From Crambe crambe (lineage: Eukaryota > Porifera > Demospongiae > Poecilosclerida > Crambeidae), in contig OZ004585.1 of NCBI GenBank assembly GCA_963924555.1, forward strand, positions 5,779,488 through 5,843,487: a stretch of 64,000 bases of DNA, given 5' to 3'. Positions 1 through 13,300 of the stretch are shown one piece after another. A program made the position numbers and the translations under genes. The stretch's first letter is position 1, and each line of letters begins with the position of its first letter. Below the pieces are notes generated by a model. That model ran no database searches. It had not been told where the DNA came from and saw nothing but the letters and a program-made list of their open reading frames with translations.

Positions 1-1924
1 TCTTCAGTTCAGGTGTGTTAGTAATTGATAGTAAGTATTCACTCACCTCTACACATTACTTTCGTGTGTGGGAATGTTCTAGAACGTAGCTATGAATCAC
101 ACGAATCATGTCTTAGTAGTCTGATTAGCAGATTGACGTATCTTGTATACAGTCTGTTCATCTGTGTGGAGTGCTGTCCAGTGTGGAGCTACCTAGTTTG
201 ACCACCCCACAATGCTGCATTTTCCTCTACTGTATGTCATGTAACTCTATTATATGGGATACGTATAGCTAGCATGAAAAGTTAATGGTCTACAATGAGA
301 TTTTGCGATGTAAGATCTTACTTTTTTGTGTACATAATACGTACAGGCTCAATAAACACAGTTACAGGAAGTGGAAAAGGCACATTGGCTACCTTGCCAA
401 TGGAATGCATCTGACAGGGAGCATGTACAAGCGTAGAGGAATTTTTTTCAAAAGAGAAAGCTTCTTCTCTTTGGGCAAGACAGTTCCTATTGAAACTGAA
501 AGCTACCTTTTCCACGTATACCAGGCTCCATCCCACAGTAACTATTATAGAATCTACACTAATGACCCTTGTTTCATTCCTTGGTGCTGTGCTTTCCAAA
601 TGTGTGCATTCCCTTGCCATGCAAGCTCAATGATTAGCTAGCTAGACTAGCTATAATAAATTCGTAATATATATTTCCCTCAAGGACGAGAGAGAAGAAG
701 AAACTGAAGGAAGAATCACCAGGATCAATCTTGTTGTATTGTGAGGAAGCGCAAAGAGGAGCCGGAGATATATGCAGTCGAATCGCCACTGCACCGGAAG
801 TCCATTGCCGTAATCACAATGTTAATTTTCGGAGAATACAAATAGTATCCGGAAAATTACTGCAAACTCAGCCATAAAGAATGGCAGCTGTTTTAGTGTG
901 AGTTAAGGCTCTATTCTACAAAAGATGGTAAACGTGCATCGAAAGATATTCAAGCACATGGAAGGCTTATTCAAGAAGGTAATGATGCATGCTTGTGAAG
1001 TAGCTAGTTGTAGTATCATTAGACTTCCTGAAGCTGAGAGTGCACCTAGTCCAAGTGTACAGGCTGAAAGTACCAGTGGAGAGAGTGGTCAAATTCTATT
1101 TCTCCATGAATTAGGAATTTGATTTTTTGTGAATTGATAGTGCTAAGATGTATCATTCCTGCCTGCAAATTTTGTTTTGTTCTGAGAATTTTCTTGTGTA
1201 TTTAATGTGATGCAAATTTCACAAAATTACTTCCAATAGTGTCATTTCAGTGCAAGACTCCAAGAAGACATTTCCCCCCATGAAAAGAGTACTACAATAT
1301 TTGATCTTTCCTGAGCCTAGATTCATGTGATATATTTCTACAGACTCAACTATTTGGTGAACAGCTGACGTATGCTAACACAGTATGGCAGCAAAGAAGT
1401 CAGAAATTGTGTTTGATCAATGCATGCACACACTTTATTGGAACAAGTTTGATTTTTGATACAAGATAATATATACCATAAACATCTATTGAGTCAATGC
1501 ATGTCTTATACTGAAGAGGAGAAATGGTTTTTGACCGCAATTAGTATTTTTATCAGCCATGATTTCATGCACAGAATTTATTTTAAAAGGTCTAGTAAAG
1601 TATTATTCATCAAGAGGAGGGTGAAGAAGTTGTTAAAATTTCATAGCTATAAGAAGTTTTCAGAAGTCATGATAGCCATAAGTGGAGAGTAACCAGCACA
1701 CAAACACACCTGCTTCTTTTTTTCCATTAAAATCGTGCCCATTACGTCACTCCCGGTTTATTACTAAAAATTGACGGTGGCGATTCGACTGTATGCGAGA
1801 GTGTGCTTGTCTTTTTGCGCATGCGCTAACGCTACGCGCGGGCCACACCCTGATAGGCTATGAATATATTTATTATGAGAGCTTAAATATAGTTGCAGTC
1901 TGCTGGTGGAATAATATTAGTGAC
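1..1924. other. Intergenic region upstream of the RTK gene; no gene recognised
   Basis: Only short open stretches occur and none shows a domain or a convincing exon structure. A stretch of about 20 bases around 774-796 is nearly the reverse complement of 1773-1795 (core CAGTCGAATCGCCAC), so 0.77-1.8 kb could be an old inverted-repeat element. A small open stretch at 925-1122 beginning MVNVHRKIF is not recognised. Confidence 0.4.
1817..1826. promoter_or_regulatory. Palindromic GCGCATGCGC (NRF1-like) motif in the presumed RTK promoter
   Basis: The perfect palindrome GCGCATGCGC lies about 100 bases before the chosen RTK start, in the only short GC-rich patch upstream. A TATA-like TGAATATATTTAT follows at about 1861-1873. 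The palindrome matches the known NRF1 consensus. Similar GCATGCGC words occur elsewhere in the window (about 8868, 33363, 51010), so chance is possible. Confidence 0.3.
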
Positions 1925-4900
1925 ATGATGACATTCAGTGTGCTCATATTTTGGAGTTCCATGATCCATATTATGGTTTCAGGCACACCTACTCTGGACT
2001 TCTTTCTACCTTCAAATGAACCTCCAAACGTAATAAGATTTGAGTGCATAAACAGCAATGGTGTGCCTGATCCCACTGCAAGATTTGAGTTCTACAACAG
2101 TACGAGAGATTTGATCACACGGCAAGATACTGATATAAATCAAGTCTATCTGACCTACACCATTACAGAAGATTCTATTATTCGATGCATAGTAGGGGAG
2201 CAACATTCAGAAGATTTCATGTTTGCTGGTAAGCTTATTATAGCTATAGCTTTATTATTGGCAAAGGAGATAATTTTTAATGGAATTATGCACTCTAATA
2301 TTGTAGTAGCTAGTAAAATTTGCAATTTGCACCACATGCAGATATTAACCTCATACAGTAGCTAGCTATATAGTCATTGCACTGGGGATACAAGCTGTAG
2401 CTATCAATTTGGTATACACATTCATCATGTAGCTATATAACAAGACTCCTACATACACAGTTTAATTAATAGTGCTGCAACATTGCATGTAGCTGGCTAG
2501 TTTTTTGAAAATTCCCAAAGATAACTTATAAACGGTTTCCCTTCTCACGCAAAGTAATAGCATGCCATGTTAACCATACATAGCTAATGCATGCACATAG
2601 TTTTAGCATGTTGTGCAATAGCTCATGCATACACTCATAAAAGAGAAACAGCTAAAAATATAGCTAGGTTAACTAGTTAATGTCTTTGCTTTTATTGTTG
2701 TTACCATTATTGTGGAAGCATGAATGCTTAGTTTACCCAACAGTCTTCACAAAAATATCACATGAGGCTTGGATATGTGTGCACAATATACCCCTATGGC
2801 TTAATTAATTCTAAGGAGTTCTCAGGATTTTCAGGAAACTCCCCAACACTAAAATCCAATTATAACCAGTTTTCATAATAATTGATTGTACTCACAATGG
2901 GGCCTATATTCCCAAATAATAATTAATAATAGCTAGCTACAATGATGCAATCAAAAAGGTCCCATCATAATGATTATTCACCCTATTATTCCCCGGCTGC
3001 ATCCTTGATAATATCTTAGCCAACTCCCTGTAACATCCATGCAACTCCCTATTGTGTTTGAGAACAAGTTCCATAACACAGTGAATCAGCTAATTTCACC
3101 ACTAGCTTGCTAGCTATAATTTTCTGTTCGTTAGCTATGTATCCTTTTCTCAAACCCAAAAACCTCTCCCATCAATTTCTTAATCCTACAAGAGTCGTTA
3201 ATCTTATTACCATACATTTATATTTAGACTATAGTGCAGGCACCTCAAGTGTCATACACACCCTTTATTATAAAATGGATCATTATAGAAGCCTAACCTG
3301 TAGCTACAGTTAGCTCTAGTGAGTTGATTGAGGGCCAATGTCATAATGCTTGCATTTTTCCTGTAGTTACGTACTCTATAATTAATTTATAGTAGCTATG
3401 AAATTAATATTGCTGCAGCTATCCCAACTGTATCAAATCAAACTGTGTTCATTGATGTATTCCATAATACATCTGCAATGTTGACGTGTCCCATACCACT
3501 GCCTACTGTACGCAGTAATTACACTCTTATGTGGGAGGAAATTGTGGATTCAACTCCAATACCATTAATGAATGATTCAGAGTCAGGAAGATACATACTC
3601 TTTCAGGACAACAGAACCCTTTCCATATTTCGACTAAACTCTACTGACAAGAGGGTATATCGATGTAAGTTAAACTTGCGACAATGCTCTCCATTTAGTC
3701 TTCGACGTTGTCAGTCATTGGATGTTCCAGGACCCCTCATGGAAATGAGTAAGTTCATTATCAATGCATTCATACCTCACAGCTAAACATTAATTGGATC
3801 AGAAAGAGGGACGTAGCACTAGGAATAGATATTGAAATTTTGATTTGTCCTCTTTTTCAGAGTTTTAGATTGAACAATAACTGAATATTCATGTACATAA
3901 AGCTAGCTACCTTATAGACTCTAACTTACACAAAAATTCATCACAAAATTTATAAATATTATTTATCTTCATACATTTATACATTTCTTATTATAGGAAT
4001 TATTTCTATCATTTCATCTTCTGATAGTGATGTCTCCACAGTGGCTGCCAATGACACACTTAGCTCTTCAACTATTGCTATCTCCACAGTGGTTGCCAAT
4101 GACAGACTTAGCTCTTCAACTATTGCTATCGGGATTTCAGTCCCTGTTGGCATTCTACTATTAGGAATATGTATTGGAATAATTCTGATTGTATTTTGGA
4201 TGAAGAGAAAGGGAACTAAAAAAGTTGACATAGAAATACAAGAGAAAATGTACGCCTTTCAATATTATTGCCAGAGATCTTTATCCTACATAAGCTCCAC
4301 TTATTACACTAGTAGCTACCAGATCTAATTTTGCATTATTATTTACATACTTTTTTCCAGGTCGCAAGACAGCATAGGTGACGTCTGTTTACAGCCTAAA
4401 TATGGTATGAAGTAGCTAATTAGCTAAGGTGTTAGCTGTACTTGTATGTATGCTAATCATGATAATTTTAATATCAGTAACTCAAGTTAAAACTACAACA
4501 TTGGGAGTTGAAAAGATTGGACCTTCTGAAATGTATGTCAGTAAATTTCATGATTCCAATTTGCTGATACCTGGTCGTCACATTCAGCTAAAACATACCA
4601 TTGGTGAAGGTACATAGCTATATGCATGGTTGTAAGGGAAATGAATTATGTATAAGTGCTATAATTTAGTGCAGCAAGTGAGGAGGCAGCGGCCTCCTCT
4701 GTCTCTATGGTAGTTATGCCCCTGCGATGTAATCGATTTGTGGCAATAGCTACATAGATATGTTGTACGCTCTACTATTATGATCATAGGAGAATTTGGA
4801 TTGGTGTACAAAAGTTACCTTACAGGCTGGCAAGGAAGGACTACAGCAGAAATTGTAGCTGTCAAGACTTTAAAAAGTAAAAAAAATGCATGCATGGCTG

Positions 4901-7639
4901 ACAATCTAATTTCAGCAAAAAATATTAGATTAGGCTCTCTGTAAAAATCTATACCCATTAGCTTATTGATAATGTCCTGAACACTTAGTAGCTACATAAT
5001 AATTTTTCATAGTCAGCAATAATAATAAGTCATGGATCATGATAGTAATTATTAAACCACACAAATAAATTTTTACAGGTTTTTATTCAGCAAAAAATAT
5101 TGAAGACCTGATAGCAGAAAGTGAAAGAATGAAGAGATTCAACCACCCAAATGTTATGGGTTTAATAGGAGTTTCTGTTGATGTAGGAGAAAGGCCATAT
5201 GTTATCATGCCATTTATGGCAAATGGCTCTCTTCTGACTTACTTGAAGAAGAAGAGATCCCATTTCATAATAGCAGAAGATGCTGGAGATGAAATGGTAT
5301 AGCTATGAAAGAATATTATTTCGTAATTAAAATTATTATCACAAGTTTTGTTTCCATAAGATCGAAGATGCCCAAAGAAAGCTGCTGTCAATGTGCCTTC
5401 AAGTATCAAAGGGAATGAGTTATCTTGCCAAGCACAAATTTGTGCATAGAGACCTAGCAGCCCGCAACTGCATGTATGATTTAAATAAATATACATGTAT
5501 TTACCATGTGTGCATGCCCAGCATGGATATCAAAGTTTTAAATTTTAGTTCTGCCATAAAGATAGGAGATTGCTGAATTAAGTAGCAAAAAATGATTATA
5601 TGCACAATATATAATAGCTAATGCTGGAGCTAAATTGGCTGATATTTCATTCACATGCAATAAATTATTTATTATGAATCCATACAGGATAGATGATAAG
5701 TTTGTGATTAAGGTGGGAGATTTTGGCCTCACTGAAGAAGTATATACAACCAATTACTTCAGACAAGGGGAAGAAGCTTCAGTAAAGCTTCCAGTTAAAT
5801 GGATGGCCTTGGAAAGTCTTCTCGATGGGATTTTCTCTGAAAAAACTGATGTAGTGAGTATATAGATTACAACTATAATTATTGGGTGCCCTTGAGTGTA
5901 GTTCTTCCCAAATATTATTGTTCTGGCAATAGCTATAAGGCATGCGATTTCTTACGTATAGCTAACTAACTACCCTATAGCTAGTTGCTTAGGGGAGGGT
6001 TAATTTTGTAAGAAAAAATTCCATCGTATCCAGAATTGTTATAGCTAGCTACTAATGAATAAGTTGAACTGATGACACATGTACATAGCTACTATAAATT
6101 ATATAGTTCAGCTTCTATGCTATCAAATTGCATCACAATATTTATTACTGTTTGGAGGGTTCACAATACTTTGAAACCCTTGGAGGAATTAACCTATTAT
6201 ACTTCGTGCAACCTTTTCTTGTATTTCTATATATCACTTTGACTGGTCAAATATACAAGTTTCTATTTTCACTAGCTGAGCTGTGAAGAATACGAACTGT
6301 TAGTTAGCTACTATGTTGTGGATGTTAGCTACTGTGTATAGCTATAAGCTATATAATGTACTGTGAGTTCATGATGTAGCTATAGCTATTCTGTTTAGCT
6401 ATAGCTAGTCTAGAATAGACACTTCAACCAATAAGTACATCAGTGTAGCAGCAGGCCACTATATAGTAGCACCCTCACTGTGCTCAGGCCACGTAGCACA
6501 GCAGTAGATTCCTACATAGGTGTTCATGTCTAACTGTTATATACACCTCAGTGGTCATTTGGAGTAACTTGCTGGGAAATATTCAGTCTTGGCCACACCC
6601 CCTACCCCGCTGTTGATCCATTTACCCTGATTAAATATCTTCAAAATGGAGGGAGGCTGGAGAAACCCAGCAATGCTGGTTGCAGCCTTCAAGTGTAAGT
6701 TTGTAATATGCACTGATATTATTGGCAAAGCTAGCTACACTTCTTTTATAATCTGTCAATGTTTAGCTACATGCATGCAGCAATTTATTAATTAAAATGA
6801 AGAAACTAGCTATAAGTTATTTTCATGACTCAATAATAGCAATTATAACATATATAAAGGAAAAAATATTTATTCTAAATAAAAAAGGAGAAGTAGGGAT
6901 GGCTGTGTGCAGTTCAAAAAAGTTCAGCAACAAGGGAGTGAACTTCAGTCAAATAACCCCTTACATATATACCCATCACCAATATTACCAAACTACGAAC
7001 TAACCACTCCCATGATAGGCCAAGATGGTATAAAGGGAGTGAAGTAGCTCATAGTTTGGTAATATTGGTGCTGAGTTACTTGACTGAAATTCACTCCCTT
7101 GTTGCTGAACTTTTTTGAACCGCACACAGCCATCCCTACGTGCTCGGGGCTGCGCTGCCAGACTAGATCTCAGTATCCAGTTGCCTATAACAATAGTTAC
7201 AAAGTAATAAGTATCTCTGAGACTATAATTATCCTAGATACATGCACATTATGGCTATCTGTATTGCATCAAAAAAGGTGATGAACAAGTAAAGGAAAAA
7301 ATATTTATTCTAAATAAAAAGGATAATACTTCGAGTTGTTCCTTTAGCAGAAAATCTGGTAAACAAATGAATATCATTAAATTACGTATTATGAGTCATA
7401 TGATATCATGAAAAAATATTTAGCTAATGTGACCAAATCACAAACTTGAAGGTGTCAAACATGAAACTGTGTCTAATAATTTTATTCTATAAACTTGCAG
7501 GTATGATTTAGTCACTCAGAGCTGGGAAGAATCACCTGAAAAAAGACCTTCTTTTAAGGACTTAGTAAGGGAAATTAACATACTACTGGAAAAAGTAGCT
7601 GGATACCTCGAATTCTCAGCATTTTCTGGTAAACTCTAA
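1925..7639 (+). CDS. Receptor tyrosine kinase with Ig-like ectodomain, 11 exons, 639 aa
   Basis: Exons: 1925-2228, 3419-3748, 3997-4249, 4361-4404, 4487-4609, 4790-4876, 5079-5296, 5361-5473, 5688-5853, 6552-6694, 7501-7639. All introns are GT-AG and the exons total 1,920 nt in one frame. The start is the first ATG before a hydrophobic signal peptide ([17 protein letters not shown]). Exons 1 and 2 encode Ig-like modules with paired cysteines and several N-glycosylation sites. Exon 3 encodes a Ser/Thr stalk and a TM segment at about residues 257-279. The kinase has the glycine loop GEGEFG (350-355), VAVK with K377, a probable helix-C E394, HRDLAARN with D484, DFG with D502, [15 protein letters not shown] and RPSF, so all catalytic residues are present. 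It ends right after subdomain XI, without a long tail. Ig-type RTKs are known from sponges, and [10 protein letters not shown] recalls the Met/Axl side of the family. The ligand is unknown. The Ig2 exon found in both paralogues is missing between exons 2 and 3. Confidence 0.9.
4030..4128 (+). repeat. 48-bp in-frame tandem duplication in the RTK stalk
   Basis: Two adjacent 48-base copies encode [16 protein letters not shown] and [16 protein letters not shown] just outside the membrane. They differ at only a few bases. The duplication lengthens the juxtamembrane Ser/Thr stalk by 16 residues. The paralogue at 29868-30114 has a related but non-identical stalk. Confidence 0.85.
6852..7320. mobile_element. 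Foldback MITE in RTK intron 10
   Basis: Arms of about 100 bases at 6892-7000 and 7035-7138 are inverted copies of each other (core: TTCAGCAACAAGGGAGTGAA against TTCACTCCCTTGTTGCTGAA). A roughly 30-base AT-rich word, AAAGGAAAAAATATTTATTC and onward, lies on both sides (about 6857 and 7292) as a direct repeat. Relatives occur at about 36150-36400 and, partly, 15490-15590. It is non-coding and lies wholly within the intron before the last RTK exon. Confidence 0.75.
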
Positions 7640-7726
7640 CTGCAGAGGATTGCATCTAGCTATAGCTAGCTATTATAAAAGCTGTCTTAGCTATACAGGA
7701 ATTACCATAAAAATTATCACTTCTGC

Positions 7727-7732
7727 AATAAA
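7727..7732 (+). terminator. Polyadenylation signal AATAAA of the RTK gene
   Basis: A canonical AATAAA lies about 88 bases after the RTK stop codon and is the first one downstream. It fits a 3' end near 7750. There is no transcript evidence. Confidence 0.5.
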
Positions 7733-7739
7733 AGCACTA

Positions 7740-9818
7740 GCTGTGTCTCACAACCATTTTGAGTGTGTTCTTTAATTTTGTGCTTATATAATAATTATGC
7801 CTTTGCTCAAAATTAATATAATTTCAAGCATACCACCAAGCCATGCAGCCTATGAAAATAAATACTGGCCTGGGGGCCTGTGTTATGAACTACTGCTAAG
7901 TTACCTCTGTTGAGAATAGTTAGCTAGTGTCAATGATGTTATCATCTCATTCTTCTAGGACCTTGGGGTTACTTTGAAGATGCAATTAGCTATTGGCAGT
8001 GTCATCACCCATAAATCTTCTGTTAAGAATAGCTAGTGTCAATGATGATAGCTATCTCATTCTTCTCTTTGGCCCGGCAGATCTTGGGGGGGGGGGGGGG
8101 GGGGGGGGGTTAACTTTGAAGATGCAAGTAGCCAGTGTCATCTACAAAATCTTTGTTGAGTGCAACTTACTTCTCTGTGTAACAGTTGCAGCAGTTCTGG
8201 TAACATGTCAGTATACTAAATCAGGTGCACAAATACGTAATTGAGTAATAACTGATAAATTCGGTGATGCTAAAATCTTGTGAATGTCAGCTGAACTGTA
8301 CTGAGGAACAGTGAGTGATAATTCACAAAGATAAAGTTCAAAATATGAGTCATCTTCCAGAATGTCTACCTGTGAGCAAGGGGATGGGGCAAATACAGGC
8401 TTTGTCATCACCCTGAAGAGGGCCTGCATAGTGGTGGAGCCAAAATCCTAAGTCCAGTGCCCACAGTCTCAGATACACTGCAACTTTGGCAGCTTCTTGA
8501 AATTAATGTTCTGATGCAATTGCCAGGAGATCCTGCAAGTCCTGATTCACAGTGATCTCTTTCACTTCACTTCTGATGCAGATTATTATTTCTCCAGCCA
8601 GCACCTTCTTTGTTAAGCCACAAACACCAACACAGGTTACCAAGAATTCGCACCCCTTAATCAGTTGGATAGAATTACAGTCTTGGAATAGGGAGGACAT
8701 TTAGCATCTTGCTTAGCTGCCCTGATCGTTCAACAGAAATAGCAGCTTCCTCTGCATCTGAACCCTGCAAGCCATTGATGGCCACTCCAGAACCATTCTC
8801 ACAGCACTACTTGGAAACACTCCAGTTTGTCCAGTAAAGAGTGTGCAAAGAATCCCTGGAACTGCGCATGCGTACTCAGCAAATTACACCGGTACCTCCC
8901 CCTCATGCACGTGCTCGTGCTAATACCACACACAGTCTTGGCGTTTGTTAACTATCAGAGCCAAAGGCAAAGCAGGGGAGAATACAATAATAGCCACACG
9001 ATTCCTGAGCTCAAGGTAAGGACTAAGATTTGTTAGGCTGCCCACAGTTAGCTACTTACAAAGATTCTGGTTCACCAGTAGTTAGCTACGTGAATAGCTA
9101 TAAATATATAGCTATAATTGTAATATTATGTATATCACTCTAGCTAGCAGAGTCTAGCTTGGTAGATATGTTTCATTTTTTAATTTTGGTGCTATTATTT
9201 TGTTGTTGTTTTTGTTATTTTTTCAAGAGCAAATTAACAGAGCTGTTCACAGATTTTCCAATTTGAATATAGCTATACTCTGACTTGTATCTAAACAGCT
9301 TGCCAATTATTTGCAAATGTGTATGTGTATTGCAAAGCAACAAACAACAAAAACAACTGATTTAGCTGATGATAGCTTACCTGATGGCAGTAGTTTTATT
9401 ACAGAAGCTGATAATGCACACCTGTTCCTTAGCTAGCTATTATTCCAGGACACACAGTCATGAATATTAATGATAGCAACTAGTTATCATTTGAGGCTGA
9501 AGGACTCAGCATGCAGGGGGTAACTAATATTCATGGATATTATTTAATAGCAGAAATATGGCTCTTTAGTAATCAAATTCAAATGTCTGAGTTAAAACAT
9601 AGCTATTGTAGTCAATTCAAATGCTATTACAGTAAGTATAATCATATATGTAGCATGCAAAGCTCAGCATTGCATAGTTACATGTAAAAGCAATGAATAT
9701 TGTTAGGGATTGTGCAGCTACTACAGTCATGATAGCTAATTTTTCACTGAAGTTTTTTGCAGGTAGAAATGAGAAAAGATAAGAGTTTTATAGTGAAAAC
9801 TAGCTATTTTAGATATAG
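7740..9818. other. Intergenic region between the RTK and the second receptor; degenerate sequence
   Basis: The region contains a diverged tandem duplication (7905-8150), a poly-G run (8086-8109) and AT-rich sequence. On the minus strand, 8500-8830 has a codon-like stretch (residues such as VKEITVNQDLQDLL) interrupted by stops upstream. It looks like a coding fossil, but I do not recognise the family. No intact gene is seen. Confidence 0.4.
7905..8150 (+). repeat. Diverged tandem duplication of about 110 bp with a 24-base poly-G run
   Basis: Both halves carry, in order, CTGTTGAGAATAG or CTGTTAAGAATAG, AGCTAGTGTCAATGATG, CTCATTCTTCT, CTTTGAAGATGCAA and AGTGTCATC. The second half contains a run of about 24 G at 8086-8109, which makes local assembly length unreliable. 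Confidence 0.75.
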
Positions 9819-9990
9819 TGTAAGCCACTTATTATCAATTGGCAGGTATCAATTGTTGCAGTACCTATTATCGACTACTTAGTATACAAGTCTATGGTAA
9901 AGTAAGCAAACGTAAACGAAGTCTAAGAAAATAGCTGCATTAAAAAATGTATGGGGAAAACTTACAAGCTGTGGAGAGAAAATAGGACTT
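9819..9990 (+). mobile_element. Partial copy of the GTAAGCC-ended DNA transposon
   Basis: It begins GTGTAAGCCACTTATTATCA, resembling the terminal repeat of the full element at 36974-37818. It continues through sequence matching that element's internal 'GGGAAAAACTTACAAGCT' region in inverse orientation. The opposite end is not seen here. Confidence 0.6.
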
Positions 9991-10326
9991 CACGTTACCA
10001 ATCGCTAAATGTAGGGATTGTTTTCATACGAGGCTGCAATCTACTTGATTTTAGGCTATCCCTTTTATTTAGAAGAAATTCTTGCACTCACCTGTGTATA
10101 TATATATATACCGGCCCCCCTGTAGGATGCAATATTTTAGTGGTTGGGCCAGGATATAAAATAATGGGTGTAATTAATTATGTGTGTTCAGATGAAATGG
10201 GTGTGGCTACAGAGTATGTCACTATATATCATGCTCACCCAGCTGGTGCAATAATTTCAGACTTGTGATAATGATTATCTTTCAGTCACATGTATGTACT
10301 TACCACTACTATTGATTCTGCAGATA

Positions 10327-13300
10327 ATGATAGTGTGGATACTACTATTTCAAGGAGCTCTTTTTTCTTCTGCTTGGGGATGTGGACTGGAAGATGTATG
10401 TAGAGCTAGTGGAATCCAAAGTGAAAGTAAGTTGTGATTTTCATTGCTTTAACTCAGTAATGGCACATATTAATTTAAACCTGAAGTGATTAAATTTTTA
10501 TAAGAAGTCTGAATAGCTAGTTCTGTATGATGCTCCCATTTCCCACTGACACATTTTTTTTTAAAATTAGCTGTAGATCCTTTTTCTTCTGGTACTCCAA
10601 TATCAGCAAGGTGCTCTGGTCCTGATGCATCATCTTCATCCTGGTACATACGGAGATACATGAATGGGAGTGACTCACTGGATGGTTTAGGTGCACCTTT
10701 AACTCTGAATGACTCGTTTCGCCAAAATGGAAATGAGTTGACCATACATGAGGTTAATGGTTTTGCAGAAGGCACCTACCATTGTGGATTGGATAATAAT
10801 ACTATACAGACAGCATCATTGTGCTTGTTTGTGCGAGGTAATTATTTTATCATTATGTAGGGATATACTATATTTAACAAGTAAGGGAGGCCACTCCCCT
10901 AGAGTGCAGTAAGCCTGAAGCATGTGTAGGCTTATCTAAGGCTCATCTATAACTAGATTTTGGGGCCATCCCTACTTTAACCTATATTTTTTAGAAGAAT
11001 CTTTTTTGCAATCATCTTAGCCCGGCCCCCACCACATTATCCCAAAGAAGTGGGGCCCGGGGGTTCAAAAATATTTGCATGCTTGTGTTGCAGGAAGTAG
11101 TAGTAGCTGTAAGGTGTAGCCAAAAAGGCAGCAGCGATGTAGGGTTTATGTCTTCTATGACAGTTTGCAGAGCATAATTGCAGTACATAGCAAGCAAGCT
11201 ACCCCACCTTGTTTCCATACTTTTTATAGTCATGTACTCAAGCCTATATCACTCTTTTATTTAGAATAAATGTTTTTCCTCTCATCTATAACTTGGAGTT
11301 CAAGGATGCAGATGAATCTGAAATAGAGTCTAATGGTAGATGGATTGGTGAATCCCCAAGTTTTTTGATAGAGTATAGCTAGTCGATACATGGTAGGCTA
11401 ACACACTTAAATGGATATCAAATATTATGTGCGCATGTGTATATTATTGAAAAAAAATTAACTTAGTCAAATACTGCATGTACTCCATAGTGTCAGAGGA
11501 TAGACAAGTAGAAAAGATCATAGCTGGTGGAATTTGGAGTGGATTAGTCCAAAACATGCTGTAGCTTGAGTGGTTCATGAGATATGGTGTCTAAGAATAA
11601 GAATATAAAGAACAAGAATCCAACGACTTACCTGCTAGCCATATTTCTAAAACAGTAAGCTCCCATTCACAGTAGCTTTTGTTAATTTGCTATATGCGGC
11701 ATGCGCTAGGGTCTGCATCATCCCTACATAGAGAGAGCTACCATTCTCTCTGATTGGTAGAACCCTGGCATTCATAATAGTTAAAAAGTGCTTCATGGTA
11801 ACTATTACAGCTTCCTATTATGTAGCTGCTTGGCTGGACGGCCACCTACACCATAATCTTTCTTAACTTGCTTGCTCGCTGCACATTGTCCTAGTTATTA
11901 TTTTTATTTATGTTTAGGACAACCAGTTTTCATCTCTTGTCCTGATGAATATGAAGAATGTTCTTCAATTGAAGATATTGCTAGTACAGCAAACGATAGT
12001 GTTTCAATTGACACCAGAGTTACATTTAACAATGGTGGATTTTGTGGAATGACTAAAGTAATCAGATTATTAAGAGTTTTCAAGAACCAAACACAAGTGT
12101 ACCTCTGTTCTAATTTGGGAACTTTCTCAAACCAACTCTGTGAAAATAATGAGAAATTCAGAGTGGAGCAGGAGCAGACTTGCATTGAACCGGATATCAA
12201 TCTCTGTAAATTCAACATGATACTAGTACTCTTGAACTTCAGTGAATCTGATGGGGGAATATATAACGTTATAATTGAATTTGAAAATGCCCCAATTGGA
12301 AGAGGAACACTGAGCCGACAATTCAACATAACACTATTGAATGGACAACCAAATAACAATAGTAAGTCCCACAAACACATGCTGACATTTCAGCATGGCC
12401 ACATGCTGAAATAACACTATGAAAATGGGAGATATCCTAGCCTGAAACCTGAAGGAAACTTGATAAGGAAATGCATAGGGCACGGCATGTTTCCTTAAAA
12501 TGTCATGAAATACGCCGTGCCCTTGCGTATCCTACACTGTGTTTCCTTCAAGTTTTTTTCTTGGAAACACAAGGAAAATCTCTTATTTTTCATAGTGTTA
12601 TTTATCATTTTTCTTGCAGTATTTGCATGCTCATATGAAACTCCACGCATTTAGTCTCTGTTCTTCAATCACCCTGCTATAATACAGCGATATGTGCACA
12701 ATCAGGTTTAGAAGAAAGTTTTCTTTGATATGTACACTACAGAAGAAAGTTCAACTTAACTTAGCTACTGTGCTATTATTTGAAGCTATAAAAGTAGCTA
12801 TTTACTGTATCTCAGCACTAACCTTGTCCTTCACATGGCTTTCAAATGGAAGTGCAAGGAATATGAAGTTTTGTAAATCACAGTATGGCTACACTTTAAA
12901 TACACAACTTTTACGTTTAATGACTTAATGTTTGCACTTACATGAGACTGTCACATTCTAGAAATTAGTAAGGCTGATATTTGTACCTGAAGCATAAGCC
13001 ACCAATTATAAGTTGGTATATTATGTATCATCATCTATTGCTGTACCTAATATCTATAATTGACTACTTATGCAGATATAGTTTTCAAATGTTAGCTAAA
13101 TAGCTAGAGTCTAAGAATTGAATACATAATTATGAGTTTGCTACAAGCTACATATCGAGAGAAAACAGGATTGCAACAAGATAATTATATTTATCAACTG
13201 CAGTATGAAAGTAAGTTATTAGCTCACATTACCAATCCCAATGGCTCTGGAAGATTGCTTAAAGTTACAAAAATTACATCAACTAAAGTTGAATTAGCTG

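Noticed and set aside
285-641. 118-codon open frame near the window start
   Set aside because: An overlapping antisense frame of similar length exists, there is no domain or signal, and no splice-supported continuation was found.
9951-10268. 105-codon plus-strand open frame just before the second receptor's signal exon
   Set aside because: Its start lies in a copy of the GTAAGCC-ended transposon and the rest crosses an (AT)n tract. No domain is present and the receptor has its own signal-peptide ATG at 10327.
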